Origin: Rhynchopus sp. YZ270_cl-10
Lineage: Eukaryota; Euglenozoa; Diplonemea; Diplonemida; Diplonemidae
Assembly (NCBI GenBank): GCA_964035575.1
Contig: OZ037840.1
Location: forward strand, 496,001 to 560,000
Direction: 5' to 3'
DNA length: 64,000 nt
The translations under genes and the position numbers were made by a program. Position 1 is the stretch's first letter, and each line of letters starts with the position of its first letter. Positions 9,992 to 20,440 of the stretch are shown here, piece after piece. The notes beneath the pieces were generated by a model. The model ran no database searches, was not told where the DNA came from, and worked only from the letters and a program-made list of their open reading frames with translations.

Positions 9992-10269
9992 TTTGAAAAT
10001 GGGGAAAAAAAAAAAAAAAAAAAAAGTTCTGCTGAGTGGTTCAGACCCGTTCTACCTGTCAAAAAAGCTCAGGAGAAGAAGATATGGAGAGGTGAGTGCT
10101 CAAACGTCCCAAAAAAGTCAAAATCGGGCGTTGGTAAAAAAAAAAGTTGCGTACCGTGCGCCTGCGGCGCAAGCATGTACCCCACCAACGTGGACCATCA
10201 ACAGAATATTTTCAAAATCGGGAATCCTAGCGGAGAGCCTGGAGGAAAATAAGAAAAAAAAAAAAAATT

Positions 10270-10340
10270 GACAGTGGAGATTGCACAAACTGTGGCAACA
10301 CAACCGAGGCAACTACACTACTCCAACAATTTATCAAAAG
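10270..10340 (+). repeat. Dispersed module I, copy 2
   Basis: Near-identical to 651-717; one extra A in TTGCACAAACTG. Confidence 0.8.
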
Positions 10341-10632
10341 TATGCTTTGTACCAGGGTCCTAGCTTGGTTTTGGAAAAAAATGCCAAATCTGGGTCAGAA
10401 TTTTTTTTTTGGGTCAGCAGAGGTTTTGGGCCTTGGGGGGCTTGTCTTGGCTTTTTTGGGTTTTCCGAGCTCTACCCTCACTGTGGTGGGGTCATTTCAG
10501 AAAAATGGACAAGTTCTTGACTGATACAAATTTTGGCCACTACGACTAGTGAGTTGCTCACAACGTTAAGTGGAACGCTACTATAACCATAAAAATCACT
10601 CCCCGTTCATAGATCACCCACACAAAATATAT

Positions 10633-10790
10633 AAAATGGCGCCGCAGGCGAAAAAAATTAGGGTACGGTGTAAAAATGTAGCTTTTTACACCACAGAGTC
10701 ACTCTACGAACCCTTTTTTGCGGAGCAAAAAAGGAAAAATGGCGCCGCAGGCAAAAAAAATTGGGTCCAGCCCTGGACGGTGCCGGATTT
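10633..10790 (+). repeat. Dispersed module T, copy 1
   Basis: Carries ATGGCGCCGCAGGCGAAAAA twice as a direct repeat and a perfect TTTTTTGC-GGA-GCAAAAAA hairpin. About 90% matched, in the same orientation, at 25565-25720 in intron 1 of the Ubl-MTBD gene. Confidence 0.75.
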
Positions 10791-11072
10791 TTTTGTCGAT
10801 ATATTTTTTCTTACCCCAGAAAAGGTGGTGGGCCCCCCCAAAGAGGGGAAAAAATCAGAATTTCCCAATTTCCAAATTAATTAATTCCCTTTTTTTTTTT
10901 TTTTCGTGGGTCGCGACCAGGCCTTTTGCTAACCATCATGCCATCATGCCATCATGCCATCATGCCACGTTTTTGGGCGTTTTTTATTTTTTTTTCCATC
11001 ATGCCACCATCATGCCACGGGGGGTGGTGGGGCAGGGCTTTCGCTCTCCATCACCTGGGGATTTCCCCCCAG

Positions 11073-12101
11073 ATGGCATGATGGCATGATGGCATGATGG
11101 CATGATGGCATGATGGCATGATGGCATGATGGCATGATGGCATGATGGCATGATGGCATGATGGCATGATGGCATGATGGCATGATGGCATGATGGCATG
11201 ATGGCATGATGGCATGATGGCATGATGGCATGATGGCATGATGGCATGATGGCATGATGGCATGATGGCATGATGGCATGATGGCATGATGGCATGATGG
11301 CATGATGGCATGATGGCATGATGGCATGATGGCATGATGGCATGATGGCATGATGGCATGATGGCATGATGGCATGATGGCATGATGGCATGATGGCATG
11401 ATGGCATGATGGCATGATGGCATGATGGCATGATGGCATGATGGCATGATGGCATGATGGCATGATGGCATGATGGCATGATGGCATGATGGCATGATGG
11501 CATGATGGCATGATGGCATGATGGCATGATGGCATGATGGCATGATGGCATGATGGCATGATGGCATGATGGCATGATGGCATGATGGCATGATGGCATG
11601 ATGGCATGATGGCATGATGGCATGATGGCATGATGGCATGATGGCATGATGGCATGATGGCATGATGGCATGATGGCATGATGGCATGATGGCATGATGG
11701 CATGATGGCATGATGGCATGATGGCATGATGGCATGATGGCATGATGGCATGATGGCATGATGGCATGATGGCATGATGGCATGATGGCATGATGGCATG
11801 ATGGCATGATGGCATGATGGCATGATGGCATGATGGCATGATGGCATGATGGCATGATGGCATGATGGCATGATGGCATGATGGCATGATGGCATGATGG
11901 CATGATGGCATGATGGCATGATGGCATGATGGCATGATGGCATGATGGCATGATGGCATGATGGCATGATGGCATGATGGCATGATGGCATGATGGCATG
12001 ATGGCATGATGGCATGATGGCATGATGGCATGATGGCATGATGGCATGATGGCATGATGGCATGATGGCATGATGGCATGATGGCATGATGGCATGATGG
12101 C
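11073..12101 (+). repeat. 8-bp satellite (ATGGCATG)n
   Basis: About 1.03 kb, some 128 copies of an 8-bp unit in which I found no variant until the final unit. Short arrays of the complementary CATGCCAT unit lie to the left (10935-10970, 10998-11022). Because 24 bp make 8 codons, all frames stay open and give false ORFs. Confidence 0.97.
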
Positions 12102-12715
12102 CTGAAAATATTTCTGCTCGCTGCGCTCGCGGAGGTATACCTAAAAAAAAAATTCCCGCTCGCTTCGCTCGCGCTGTACGCCTATTTTCTTCCTGCCTAC
12201 GGTGCCATTTTACAATGTCTAAGGGGATTCCCTTGCATTTTGCAGCCAGAAATGAAACTTGACCCAAGCTGCAAAAATTTGACCATTGTTATTTCAAAAT
12301 GACCCAACCGTTGCAACAGCCCCTGCTTCTGGAAGACGTAGTGATTTTGTACGGTTAGTGTACGTAAGGCGCAAGACCAAGCACCGTTAAACAAGGATTA
12401 GATTCCGTTTTTTTTTTTTGTTATCTTGCAAAGCTGACCCTTCGCCTCTCCACCCTGTGGCTGTCAGGGAGGCGCGCGCGAAGCGCGCGACGACCGCTTT
12501 TACCAGGTGGGAAAGCTCGGAATGTACTTTTTTTCCAGGAAATTATTTTTTTTTGACCATCATGCCATTCCTGGGGAAAATCCCAAAGTTAGCAAAAGGC
12601 CTGGGTCGCGACCCAGGCACTTGGGTCAGCTTGACCCACTGACCCAGGCAAGCTAGGACTCTGCTTTGTACATCCATTTTTGGGTGATCTATGAACGGGG
12701 AGAGATTTTTTCACT

Positions 12716-12868
12716 AGCTCTCAGTAAGCTCTCACAGGCTCTCACAGACTCTCACAAGCTCTCACAAGGTCTCACAAGGTCTCACAGGCTCTCACAGCTC
12801 TCACTAACTCTCACTAAGCTCTCACAAGCTCTCACAGGCTCTCACAAGCTCTCACTAGCTCTCACTAA
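12716..12868 (+). repeat. CTCTCAC-type tandem array, block 1
   Basis: Degenerate 9-11 bp units of the form GCTCTCACAA/GCTCTCACAG/ACTCTCACTA. Blocks 2 and 3 are 13188-13327 and 13562-13683. Confidence 0.85.
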
Positions 12869-12957
12869 CTATGAGGGGTTTTTTGTTAGTGGTGTGGTGT
12901 GGCTGGCAACATGTATTCTGTGGTGGTCAAACATGAAATATTCCTTCTTCAATGGAT

Positions 12958-13012
12958 TTATTGGGTGTATGTTATACTGAGACAATGTGGTCAGATCACT
13001 CTTCAGACCCCC
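12958..13012 (+). repeat. Repeat O, copy 1
   Basis: Contains GTTATACTGAGACAATGTGG and TCAGATCACTCTTCAGACC. A complementary-strand copy lies at 55800-55880. Confidence 0.6.
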
Positions 13013-13024
13013 TGGCGTTTGTAT

Positions 13025-13180
13025 TGTGTATACTGTGTATACTGTGTATACTGTGTATACTGTGTATACTGTGTATACTGTGTATACTGTGTATACTGTG
13101 TATACTGTGTATACTGTGTATACTGTGTATACTGTGTATACTGTGTATACTGTGTATACTGTGTATACTGTGTATACTGT
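13025..13180 (+). repeat. 9-bp tandem array (TGTGTATAC)n
   Basis: About 17 perfect copies. ORFs reading VYC or IHS repeats through it are artefacts of the period. Confidence 0.95.
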
Positions 13181-13187
13181 AGGTCAT

Positions 13188-13327
13188 CAGCTCTCAGTAA
13201 GCTCTCACAGCACCCACTAGCTCCCACTAACTCTCACTAACCCCCAGTAAGCTCTCACAAGCTCTCAGTAAGCTCACACAGCTCCCACTAGCTCTCACTA
13301 GCTCTCACTAACTCTCACTAACTCTCA
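13188..13327 (+). repeat. CTCTCAC-type tandem array, block 2
   Basis: Same units as block 1, starting directly after the 9-bp array. Confidence 0.85.
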
Positions 13328-13362
13328 TACTGTAAACTTGTTTAAGTAGCTTTGCTACGCCA

Positions 13363-13564
13363 GGGGGGTCTCTAGGATAAAATATGTCGCGAATAAGAAA
13401 GTCTTTTCCCCTCCCCCTTTTTCGCTATATATTTTTTTTGCGCGTACCATTTATCTAGTGTTTCCCCAGTCTCGCCCTCATGACCACATACCTCGCTGCC
13501 GTTTTTTCGGCGCTATTAACCAAAAAAGACCTTTCCCCCCATATTTTATCCTAATGAGACCCCC
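13363..13564. mobile_element. ~200-bp inverted-repeat element inside the CTCTCAC array
   Basis: Ends GGGGGGTCTCTAGGATAAAA.. and ..ATTTTATCCTAATGAGACCCCC form a 24-bp inverted repeat. Array units continue on the right side (block 3), so the element probably inserted into the array. No target duplication is clear. Confidence 0.65.
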
Positions 13565-13683
13565 AGTAAGCTCTCACAGGCTCTCACAAGCTCTCACAAG
13601 GTCTCACAGGCTCTCACAAGGTCTCACAAGCTCTCACAGGCTCTCACAGACTCTCACAAGCTCTCACAAGGTCTCACAGCCTG
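13562..13683 (+). repeat. CTCTCAC-type tandem array, block 3
   Basis: Continuation of the array beyond the inverted-repeat element. Confidence 0.85.
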
Positions 13684-14085
13684 TTACGTGTCCCACGGAG
13701 ACGATCATAGATCACCCAAAATATTTTACACCTGAAATTTACAAAAAAAAAAAAGGGTTACTCCCTTCATCTTCTATTGTCCTCTTGGGTCTTTGTGGAG
13801 AAAACGTATGCGACACTGTCAAGTGGTTTCTCTGAATTGAAGACGAATCTATTTTTAAAACTCTTCCTGCATCTTGAACGCACCTCCTGATCTCTGCTGC
13901 CGTATCTCACTTCCTGCCTGTCTCTCATGCATTTCCCTCCTGCCTCCTTAACACCCCCAAAACAAAACACCACACTGTTCAGGAGATGCGGGAGTAGGGG
14001 TGCCCTTTTATATACCACTCACGTACACATCCTTTGCATGAGCTCGACTCAGACGTGTTTTTAGCACGGTGTCAACTACTCTTTT

Positions 14086-16776
14086 ATGCAGATCCTCGCT
14101 TTGTGGACAGTTTCGTTACACCTCCACGTCCTCCCTGCCTGCCTAAATGGCGACGACGCGGCCTGTGTCGGAAGGATCACTGGACACGCCGGGCATATCT
14201 ATGCCATCGACTATTCCCCTTCTGGGACGCGCCTCATAATTGGAGACAGTACATACGCGAATTCGATATTTGATTATGACATACACGAATTAGACACGTC
14301 GACTGGGGATAAGGTACAGTCCTTTCCACGGCAGGCGGGTAGCGTGGTGGCTGTACGGTACTCACCGGATGGGGCAACAGTGGCAACTGGTGCTAGTAGT
14401 GACGGTTCTGAGTCGCACCTCAAGATATGGCGTGTCAGTGACGGTACCGTGCAGCAGTCCGTCAATGTTGGGTACTATGTGTACAGTGTCGCGTTCTCGA
14501 GTGGGGGTACGCAGATTGTGACCGGGGATGGGGGGAAGGCTGTGCGTGTGTGGACTTCCTCTGGTGCGGTGGCCTACGTGCTCTCTGGGCATGACAGCGG
14601 GGTGAGGGGTGCAGAGTTCTCTCCAGACGACACCCGCATAGTGTCCTGTGGTGGTACAGACGTCATCGTGTGGAATGTGGCAAGCAAGTCCGCGGAGTTC
14701 ACCTTGACAGGGCACACGGAAGAGGTTAGGTGTGTGGCCTTCTCTCCAGATGGGAAAAAGGTTGCAAGCGGCGGTATGGACGACACAGTGATCATCTGGG
14801 ACCTCGCCACGCAGAAGGCAGAGGCCACCTTCCGTGGGCATACAGGGTGGGTGCTTTCCATTGCGTACTCGGCCGACGGTGCGTACATAGTGTCTGTAGG
14901 TGAGGGGGATAACAACGTGAAGATGTGGGTGCCAGACAGCTCGCTATCCCTCATCCTCGACATGAAGGGACACACAAATATCGTCTACAGTGTGCGGTTC
15001 TCGAAGGATATGAGCTTCATTGCTAGTGGATCGACGGACGGGTCGGTGCGTGTGTGGAAGAATCCGAACACCATGGCGCCGGTTGCGATGACAGTCGCAC
15101 CTGATACAGACCCACCTGCAACTGATCCACCTGCAACAGACGCGCCAAAAACCGAAGCTCCAGAAACTGCGTTGCCATCTACACTTACACCAGGAAACAC
15201 CCACCCCCCACCCACGCCAGCACCTGACACAGCCATCCCTGATACGCTTCCCCCACAGACACCTGCACCGGACACTGCTGTGCCTTCTACACTCACACCG
15301 GGGCACACGCGCCCTCCGGCCACACCTGCCCCAAAGACGGCTGCTCCTACAACTGCGCCCACCACGACCCCGCTGCAGACAGCTCCACCGGACACACCGG
15401 CACCGACACTGACAACACTCACACCGCAGCCGCTGCTGAGCCAGCCCGATGATGGGAGCACAGTGTTGGAGGAGTACACAGAGTGGACCACAACCGCAAC
15501 GGCTTCAGGGGTGACTGGTGGTGCCTTGGCGACGACGGTGGTGACGGGTGGGTCGTTCACCATGACGTCGCACGGCCTGTCGCGTGTGGCGCGTGCACAG
15601 ATGTACCTCCGCATGCTGGAGTGCCCACGCAACACGGCAACACCGATGCCGTTTGTCCTGAGCCCCTCGCAGCTCAGAATCGGCAGAGACACACTCCGCG
15701 AGGAACGTGGTGCTGCCGTCGGGAACACCGTGATCATCACCATGCTCATCCTGACGACGTGCCTCGGATCCTTGGTGCACAGCAGTGTGTACGGCACGCC
15801 AGGTGTGCTGGCCTCGCTCCGTGCCATGCCTGTCCCGGTGGTGTGCCTTGTGTTGGAGCTGCTGTGGACGCCTATCATGCAAGGCGCCACTGCGCTGGTG
15901 CTTCACGGAAGCCACGCCGATCTGGGTGTGGGCATCGGCATTCTGCTGCTGTCTGCAGGGGTGATTGCATGGCTGCTGTGGCTGGCAAATCGTGCTCGGA
16001 AGACATACATCACTGCTGCTGTGCCGCCGACGCGCTGGCTGGATCGGTACGTCGCCGCACGGTGGGAGTGGCGTGAACAGACACCGACACATGCGCTGCG
16101 TGCGTCTGCCTGTGTCTTCGACGGGTACCGCTTTGAGCACAGCGAGTACTTCGCCATACAGCTCATCTTCACGGGCTCCATCGGCGTTCTCTTTGGGTGG
16201 AACCCACAGACGCTTGTGAACTGTGCAGGCCGGGCGGGGCTTATTACCTGCATGCCGCTGATCTGGACTGCCATCGTGCTGAAAGACAAGCCGTTCTCAC
16301 GGTGGGTGGAGAACTGGGTGGAGGTGCTGCTTGGGCTGCTTGAGTTTGCGTTTGCTGTGGTTGCGTTTCTGGGGGTGTCGCAGGAGAACGAGGCGCTGGT
16401 GGATGCGGGGGAGAACCTTGGCGAGTGGGTGGGGAATGCGGCTGTGCTGAAGTTCCTTCTGGACATCTGGCTGTACTGCCGGGAGCGGTGGTATGCAGAG
16501 GTCGACCGGAAGACGAAGGTTAACAGGGTGCCACCAGACCCACATGCTGTGTCCTTCGCACACCCGGAACCACCACCCATGCAAGAGGACCTCATGGCAC
16601 TCCTCTGCGAGGCTCGTGCCGAAATCAACAAGCACAATGGTATCGTCGACAAGTACAAACGTATCGTGTCTGCCCAAGCTGCCGAGCTGGTAGAGAGCAG
16701 ACGCACTGCTGCAGACACACAACTTGCCCTAGAGGATGCAAGACAGTTCAACCCCCATGACTTCATCTATCTGTGA
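14086..16776 (+). CDS. Secreted-type WD40 / mucin-like linker / multi-TM surface protein
   Basis: 896 residues, one exon. Residues 1-22 look like a signal peptide (MQILALWTVSLHLHVLPACL). Residues ~25-325 contain about seven WD40 repeats (for example SPDGKKVASGGMDDTVIIWD, and a last blade ending SVRVW). A Thr/Pro/Ala-rich linker (about 330-460, built of TDPPAT, APDTA and TPGNT-like units) should be O-glycosylated if outside the cell. After a conserved-looking 80-residue stretch come six or seven hydrophobic segments (near 546-566, 583-606, 613-635, 690-705, 717-732, 744-764). A polar tail (835-885) has coiled-coil character. WD40 propellers are nearly always intracellular, so an N-terminal, apparently extracellular propeller joined by a mucin stalk to a multi-span membrane domain suggests a receptor or adhesin. 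Ligand and partners are unknown. No neighbours within 4.9 kb. Confidence 0.85.
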   Translation: MQILALWTVSLHLHVLPACLNGDDAACVGRITGHAGHIYAIDYSPSGTRLIIGDSTYANSIFDYDIHELDTSTGDKVQSFPRQAGSVVAVRYSPDGATVATGASSDGSESHLKIWRVSDGTVQQSVNVGYYVYSVAFSSGGTQIVTGDGGKAVRVWTSSGAVAYVLSGHDSGVRGAEFSPDDTRIVSCGGTDVIVWNVASKSAEFTLTGHTEEVRCVAFSPDGKKVASGGMDDTVIIWDLATQKAEATFRGHTGWVLSIAYSADGAYIVSVGEGDNNVKMWVPDSSLSLILDMKGHTNIVYSVRFSKDMSFIASGSTDGSVRVWKNPNTMAPVAMTVAPDTDPPATDPPATDAPKTEAPETALPSTLTPGNTHPPPTPAPDTAIPDTLPPQTPAPDTAVPSTLTPGHTRPPATPAPKTAAPTTAPTTTPLQTAPPDTPAPTLTTLTPQPLLSQPDDGSTVLEEYTEWTTTATASGVTGGALATTVVTGGSFTMTSHGLSRVARAQMYLRMLECPRNTATPMPFVLSPSQLRIGRDTLREERGAAVGNTVIITMLILTTCLGSLVHSSVYGTPGVLASLRAMPVPVVCLVLELLWTPIMQGATALVLHGSHADLGVGIGILLLSAGVIAWLLWLANRARKTYITAAVPPTRWLDRYVAARWEWREQTPTHALRASACVFDGYRFEHSEYFAIQLIFTGSIGVLFGWNPQTLVNCAGRAGLITCMPLIWTAIVLKDKPFSRWVENWVEVLLGLLEFAFAVVAFLGVSQENEALVDAGENLGEWVGNAAVLKFLLDIWLYCRERWYAEVDRKTKVNRVPPDPHAVSFAHPEPPPMQEDLMALLCEARAEINKHNGIVDKYKRIVSAQAAELVESRRTAADTQLALEDARQFNPHDFIYL

Positions 16777-17004
16777 TAATTATATGAGTGTGCACGTGAG
16801 CTTCATTTTCTTTTGGGAAAAGTTCATATTGGAACCGAAACTTTGGGGAACCGGTCATTTCGGAACCCCGAAGGTTCCCCTAAGGGCAGTCCTGGTTGAT
16901 CCAGAACCAGCTTCTGCCCGTTGTTTCTACATTTCTTGTGTCTCGTTTGTTAGTTTTTATTTGTTTAGCGAGCTTACCGTTTCTATTCCTTCGTTCACCA
17001 ACCC

Positions 17005-17187
17005 TTCTGTTTCAGTGTGTTCCATGCGTAGGGCCCTTAGCTGGCCTAGTGGACTTGAACCAACCTTTTGTTTCAGTGCGTTCTGTGTGCGGGGCCCTTA
17101 GCTGGCCTAGTGCACTTGAACCTCGCTTTTGTTTCAGTGTGTTCCATGTGTAGGGTCCTTAGCTGGCCTAGTGGACCTGAACCACCC
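17005..17187 (+). repeat. 61-bp tandem repeat, three copies
   Basis: Unit begins TTTTGTTTCAGTGTGTTCCA and continues TAGGGCCCTTAGCTGGCC, TAGTGGACTTGAACCAAC. Starts at 17005, 17066 and 17127; a decayed fourth copy may lie near 17250. Each unit starts with T-rich sequence then CAG. Confidence 0.85.
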
Positions 17188-17629
17188 CGTGAGCGCGGAC
17201 CGCCTTGTACCTTTGAAGGTTTTTGGTCTGGTGGTGTTCAGGGTGTAATACAGCTTTCTGTTCAGTGCGTACCAGTAGTGTGGCATGTCTTGTCTTGGGT
17301 TACCTCTATTTTAGCATCCTAAATCCTGCACTCCCTAGTCGCATACGCGAGTTTTCCTGGATGCGCAGGAAAATGACTGGGGAGTGTGGGTGGCTCCGTG
17401 ACGCCACAGAGCCGGCACACTCGTTGAGTGCCTCACAAAACCTCAAATTACTTCTTCTTTGCTTTTATTTCTTGTCTCCACGCTTTGTCTTTGTTGTTGG
17501 GTTGGGAAATAAATCTATACAATTATTGGGGAGGGTACGCTAAATCTCGTAATTTTTGAAAAACCTGAAAAAAAACTGAAAATTCTCAAAATTCTCAGAA
17601 TTTTTAGGGCTTTTTTAGGCAAAAAAATA

Positions 17630-17783
17630 GTGAGGGGAGTTAGGTCCGGTCATAGGGGGTATAGCATTTTTTTTTGGAAAATTCTTCAAAAAAAAACGAC
17701 GATTTTTGCTGGCACAACGCAAATTTCAGAACAAGTCAAAAAATATGCTATACCCCCTATGACTGGACCCAACCCCCCCTCAC
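17630..17783. mobile_element. MITE family N, 154 bp, 38-bp inverted repeats
   Basis: Left end GTGAGGGGAGTTAGGTCC..GTCATAGGGGGTATAGCAT, right end its near-exact complement. A detached right end lies at 21288-21332. Confidence 0.8.
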
Positions 17784-18308
17784 CCTTTTTTTTCACCCAA
17801 AGGGCCGGTCAAATTTTACACACTAGTACACAACGTTACGTACCACCCCCACATTTCTTTGATTTCTCAATTCCTTTCCCTCCCCTTTCCAGCTTGCTGT
17901 CTGTATACTACTTTGGGATACTCATGTTGTGCTTATTGTTTATTTTGTTATTTTCCTTTTCTTTGTAATTTTATTCTCCTGGTACGGGTCATCTGCGCAA
18001 GCGTCGCTCAACCAATGATACGTGGACGCTGTTTTTTATTACGCCAGATACAAGTTAGAATATCCCGTTTACGTTTTCTTTTCAGCTAATTTTCCTTTTC
18101 TAGTGTTTGTCGACCAGTGGTTGTATCTCGGTAACTGATCATTATTTGAATTCACCACGACTCTTTGGTCCCTATACATGTCGGTTCTCGGACCTCGTAC
18201 TTTTTAGGGCTCATGCTTTATGTACTACTTGTATGTAGTTATGTATTTTCCAAGTGGATCCGACTACCCGATGTTTTACATCATTTTCTTTTACTTTTAA
18301 TCCTACCT

Positions 18309-18405
18309 TTTAGCGAAAAACACTCCCACCCTCCCCAATACAGAAATCTGTTTTTGTCCCCAGACTGCCCCCCTGTTTTGGATACGGAGTGCCTTTTGTT
18401 TTAAA
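18309..18405 (+). repeat. Dispersed module P, copy 1
   Basis: Shares TTTAGCGAAAAACACTCCCA, CAATACAGAAA and TTTGGATACGGAGTGCCTTT with 51744-51848, same orientation. Confidence 0.7.
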
Positions 18406-18417
18406 TAAAAGGTAATT

Positions 18418-18886
18418 TAGGAGGGTGTGGAGATTTCGGCTTTTTCGGCTATTTCGGTTTTTTCGGTTTACCTTTGCCATTTTTTTTTTTTTCCAAAAAA
18501 AAATTTTTTTTTTGACAAGGCAATTTTCAGGTCAAAAAAATTTTTTTTTTCGAAAATTTTTTTGACCTCTGAGGTGTGTCTGGGGGCACCGAAAAATGCA
18601 AAAAAACGCAAAAATCGGGTGTTTTGAGCATCTGTGGTTACACCATATACACGTCTCTGAACAAGCCTATACTATAGCCGAAAATGGCTCGGGAAGGCGA
18701 TGATGTTTGACACAAGAAAAAAATTTTTTTTTTCAAAATTTTCGAATTTTCGACAGGTCCAGGGGGTCAAACCATCGGAATTTGTGAAAAATTTTCACTT
18801 TTATTTTTTGACCCAAAAAATTTTTTCTCGACATCTAAAACCGAAATAACCGAAATAAGGGGGTCCTAACTTCACACTCCTATTTT
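18418..18886. mobile_element. Inverted-repeat element with TTTCGG ends
   Basis: Left end AGGAGGGTGTGG followed by several TTTCGG units; right end CCGAAATAACCGAAATAAGG followed by TTCACACTCCT. Together they form a ~45-bp imperfect inverted repeat. The interior contains the first copy of the 125-bp unit that also forms the hairpin at 19032-19253. Confidence 0.55.
18588..18713 (+). repeat. 125-bp direct repeat, copy 1
   Basis: Nearly identical to 19004-19128 (from GCACCGAAAAATGCAAAAAA to GCGATGATGTTTGACA). Confidence 0.85.
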
Positions 18887-19031
18887 CTCACACTCCTTTT
18901 CACGTTTTCCTTTACCATTTCACCTTAGCAAAAATCCGAAAAATCCGAAAAAAAAAATTTTTTTTTTCGGGAAAATTTCGACCTCTGAGGTGGGTCTGGG
19001 GGCACCGAAAAATGCAAAAAAACGCAAAAAT

Positions 19032-19253
19032 CGGGTGTTTTGAGCATCTGTGGTTACACCATATACACGTCTCTGAACAAGCCTATACTATAGCCGAAAA
19101 TGGCTCGGGAAGGCGATGATGTTTGACAGGCGCTTCGCGCCTAAGGGCTGCGCCCTTTGGCGCGAAGCGCCTGTCACACATCATCGCCTTCCCGAGCCAT
19201 TTTCGGCTATAGTATAGGCTTGTTAAGAGACATGTATATAGTGTAACCACAAG
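19032..19253. repeat. Long hairpin with ~100-bp arms
   Basis: The left arm (19032-19143) overlaps the 125-bp repeat; the right arm (19160-19253) is its complement. They share AGCCTATACTATAGCCGAAA, ATGGCTCGGGAAGGCGATGA and GGCGCTTCGCGCC. The apex is a second small hairpin (AAGGGCTGCGCCCTT). The transcript would fold into a long near-perfect duplex. Confidence 0.8.
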
Positions 19254-19289
19254 AGTGCAGTTTATTGTACTAAAATTGTCTTGACACTA

Positions 19290-19850
19290 CTTCTTGCCCG
19301 GTGAACTCCAGTTTTGTCGCTATGCGCTACGGAGTCGGTTCCGGTCACGTTGCATTCGTCGTACGGATTTGACTTGACGTTGAGACCCACATGGAAGGAT
19401 CCGCACACCTATACCCAAGAGACTAGGCAGTGATGAAGTCCTTGACGGTGGCTGCATTCAGAGTCAGGGTTTCAAAATGTCCGGTGACTCTTGCGAACAC
19501 GAGAACCAGAACCCCGCGGGGCTCCAGAGCGGGTGACATAGAGCGTGGGAACGGTATCAGGGGAAATGAACATTTTCGTGATATCCATAGGCATATTACC
19601 ACGGTTTCGCCAGCCCTCGTGGCATGCCCTCCTCCAGTTTGCGTTAATACAAGATCGGCGGTCTCCAGTCCGTATGGACTTGGGCACTGCCAGGTTCCGC
19701 ACGTGAGCGTCGGACCGGTCACTGCTCTGGGTGCCCATGTGTTTTGGCCAATTCTTGACGAGGATGGGGGTGCGGGACGCAAAGTCGTTACGGTCGGAGC
19801 GAACCTTCTCCTACGCACATCAGTCGTTGGCCTCGTGCCCAGGGGTGTCT
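19290..19850 (-). pseudogene. Possible decayed minus-strand coding region
   Basis: GC-richer block with protein-like minus-strand stretches (for example MPMDITKMFISPDTVPTLYV, and a 131-residue frame ending TLNAATVKDFITA at 19423). The other strand is also open over 172 codons, so the coding strand is uncertain. No family recognised. Confidence 0.25.
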
Positions 19851-19962
19851 ACAAGATACAAGGTTCAACCTCTTCTTGTGATCCACCGATCACGCAGCGA
19901 ACAGTGTGCATCAAACCCTCAGGATCCTGTAGCACCGAGGGTGTGTGATCCCCAATAGCTAT

Positions 19963-20085
19963 TTCCCTCCCTCCCGCCAGAGCCCGAGGGATCCCTTGAG
20001 GGAGGTCAGGGCACCCCGAGGGCCGAAGGCTCGAGGGGGCCCTGACCTCCCGAAAGGGAATCCCGAGAGCCAAGGGGGGGAGGGA
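19963..20085. repeat. GC-rich fold-back, ~50-bp arms
   Basis: CCCTCCCTCCC..GGGATCCCTT..GGGAGGTCAGGGC on the left is complementary to GCCCTGACCTCCC..AGGGAATCCC..GGGGGGAGGG on the right. Confidence 0.65.
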
Positions 20086-20440
20086 TGTCGCTTTGTGACC
20101 CGACCAGGCCGGTTTCTGGCCAACCCACGTGCTTTTGTGGTGTTTTGTGTATAAACACGTTGTTTCTAAGGCAAATCCACGGGCACACGGGTACCATCAC
20201 ATGTGGCCCACGCACGCGTTTTTGGACGCGAATACGCTTTTCGAGCCGCAGAAACCAAGATGTGGGCCGTTTTAAAAAGCTTTTGGCTGGTTTCCTGCAC
20301 CAAAACCGCATTCCCTCTCGCGGGAATTTTCGGGCTCTCGCGGGATTCCCGCCAGCTCTCGCGGGAATCCCGCGAGGCCGCGGGAGGGTTACAAATGTGA
20401 GTCTGCGTCAGGACATACGCCGTCTGCCATCAAGCGGAGG

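Larger units (their letters stand above)
3978..14085. other. 10-kb intergenic stretch of repeats and relics
   Basis: No intact gene. It holds small inverted-repeat elements, module copies (D, B, H, I, T), palindromes, three kinds of tandem array and one stretch of decayed coding sequence (6540-8343). These are listed separately; the rest is homopolymer-rich AT DNA in which I see nothing else. Confidence 0.6.

Noticed and set aside
11073-12101. CRISPR-like array
   Set aside because: Head-to-tail 8-bp units with no spacers; the window is eukaryotic.
10999-12267. 422-codon minus-strand ORF of HHAIMPSC repeats
   Set aside because: It is the 8-bp satellite read in frame; all frames are open because 24 bp is a multiple of three and the unit lacks stops.
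12899-13240. VYC / IHS / QYT repeat ORFs
   Set aside because: Products of the perfect 9-bp array; open in several frames on both strands.
14985-16766. Minus-strand ORFs of 211-301 codons
   Set aside because: Shadows of the WD40/multi-TM gene.
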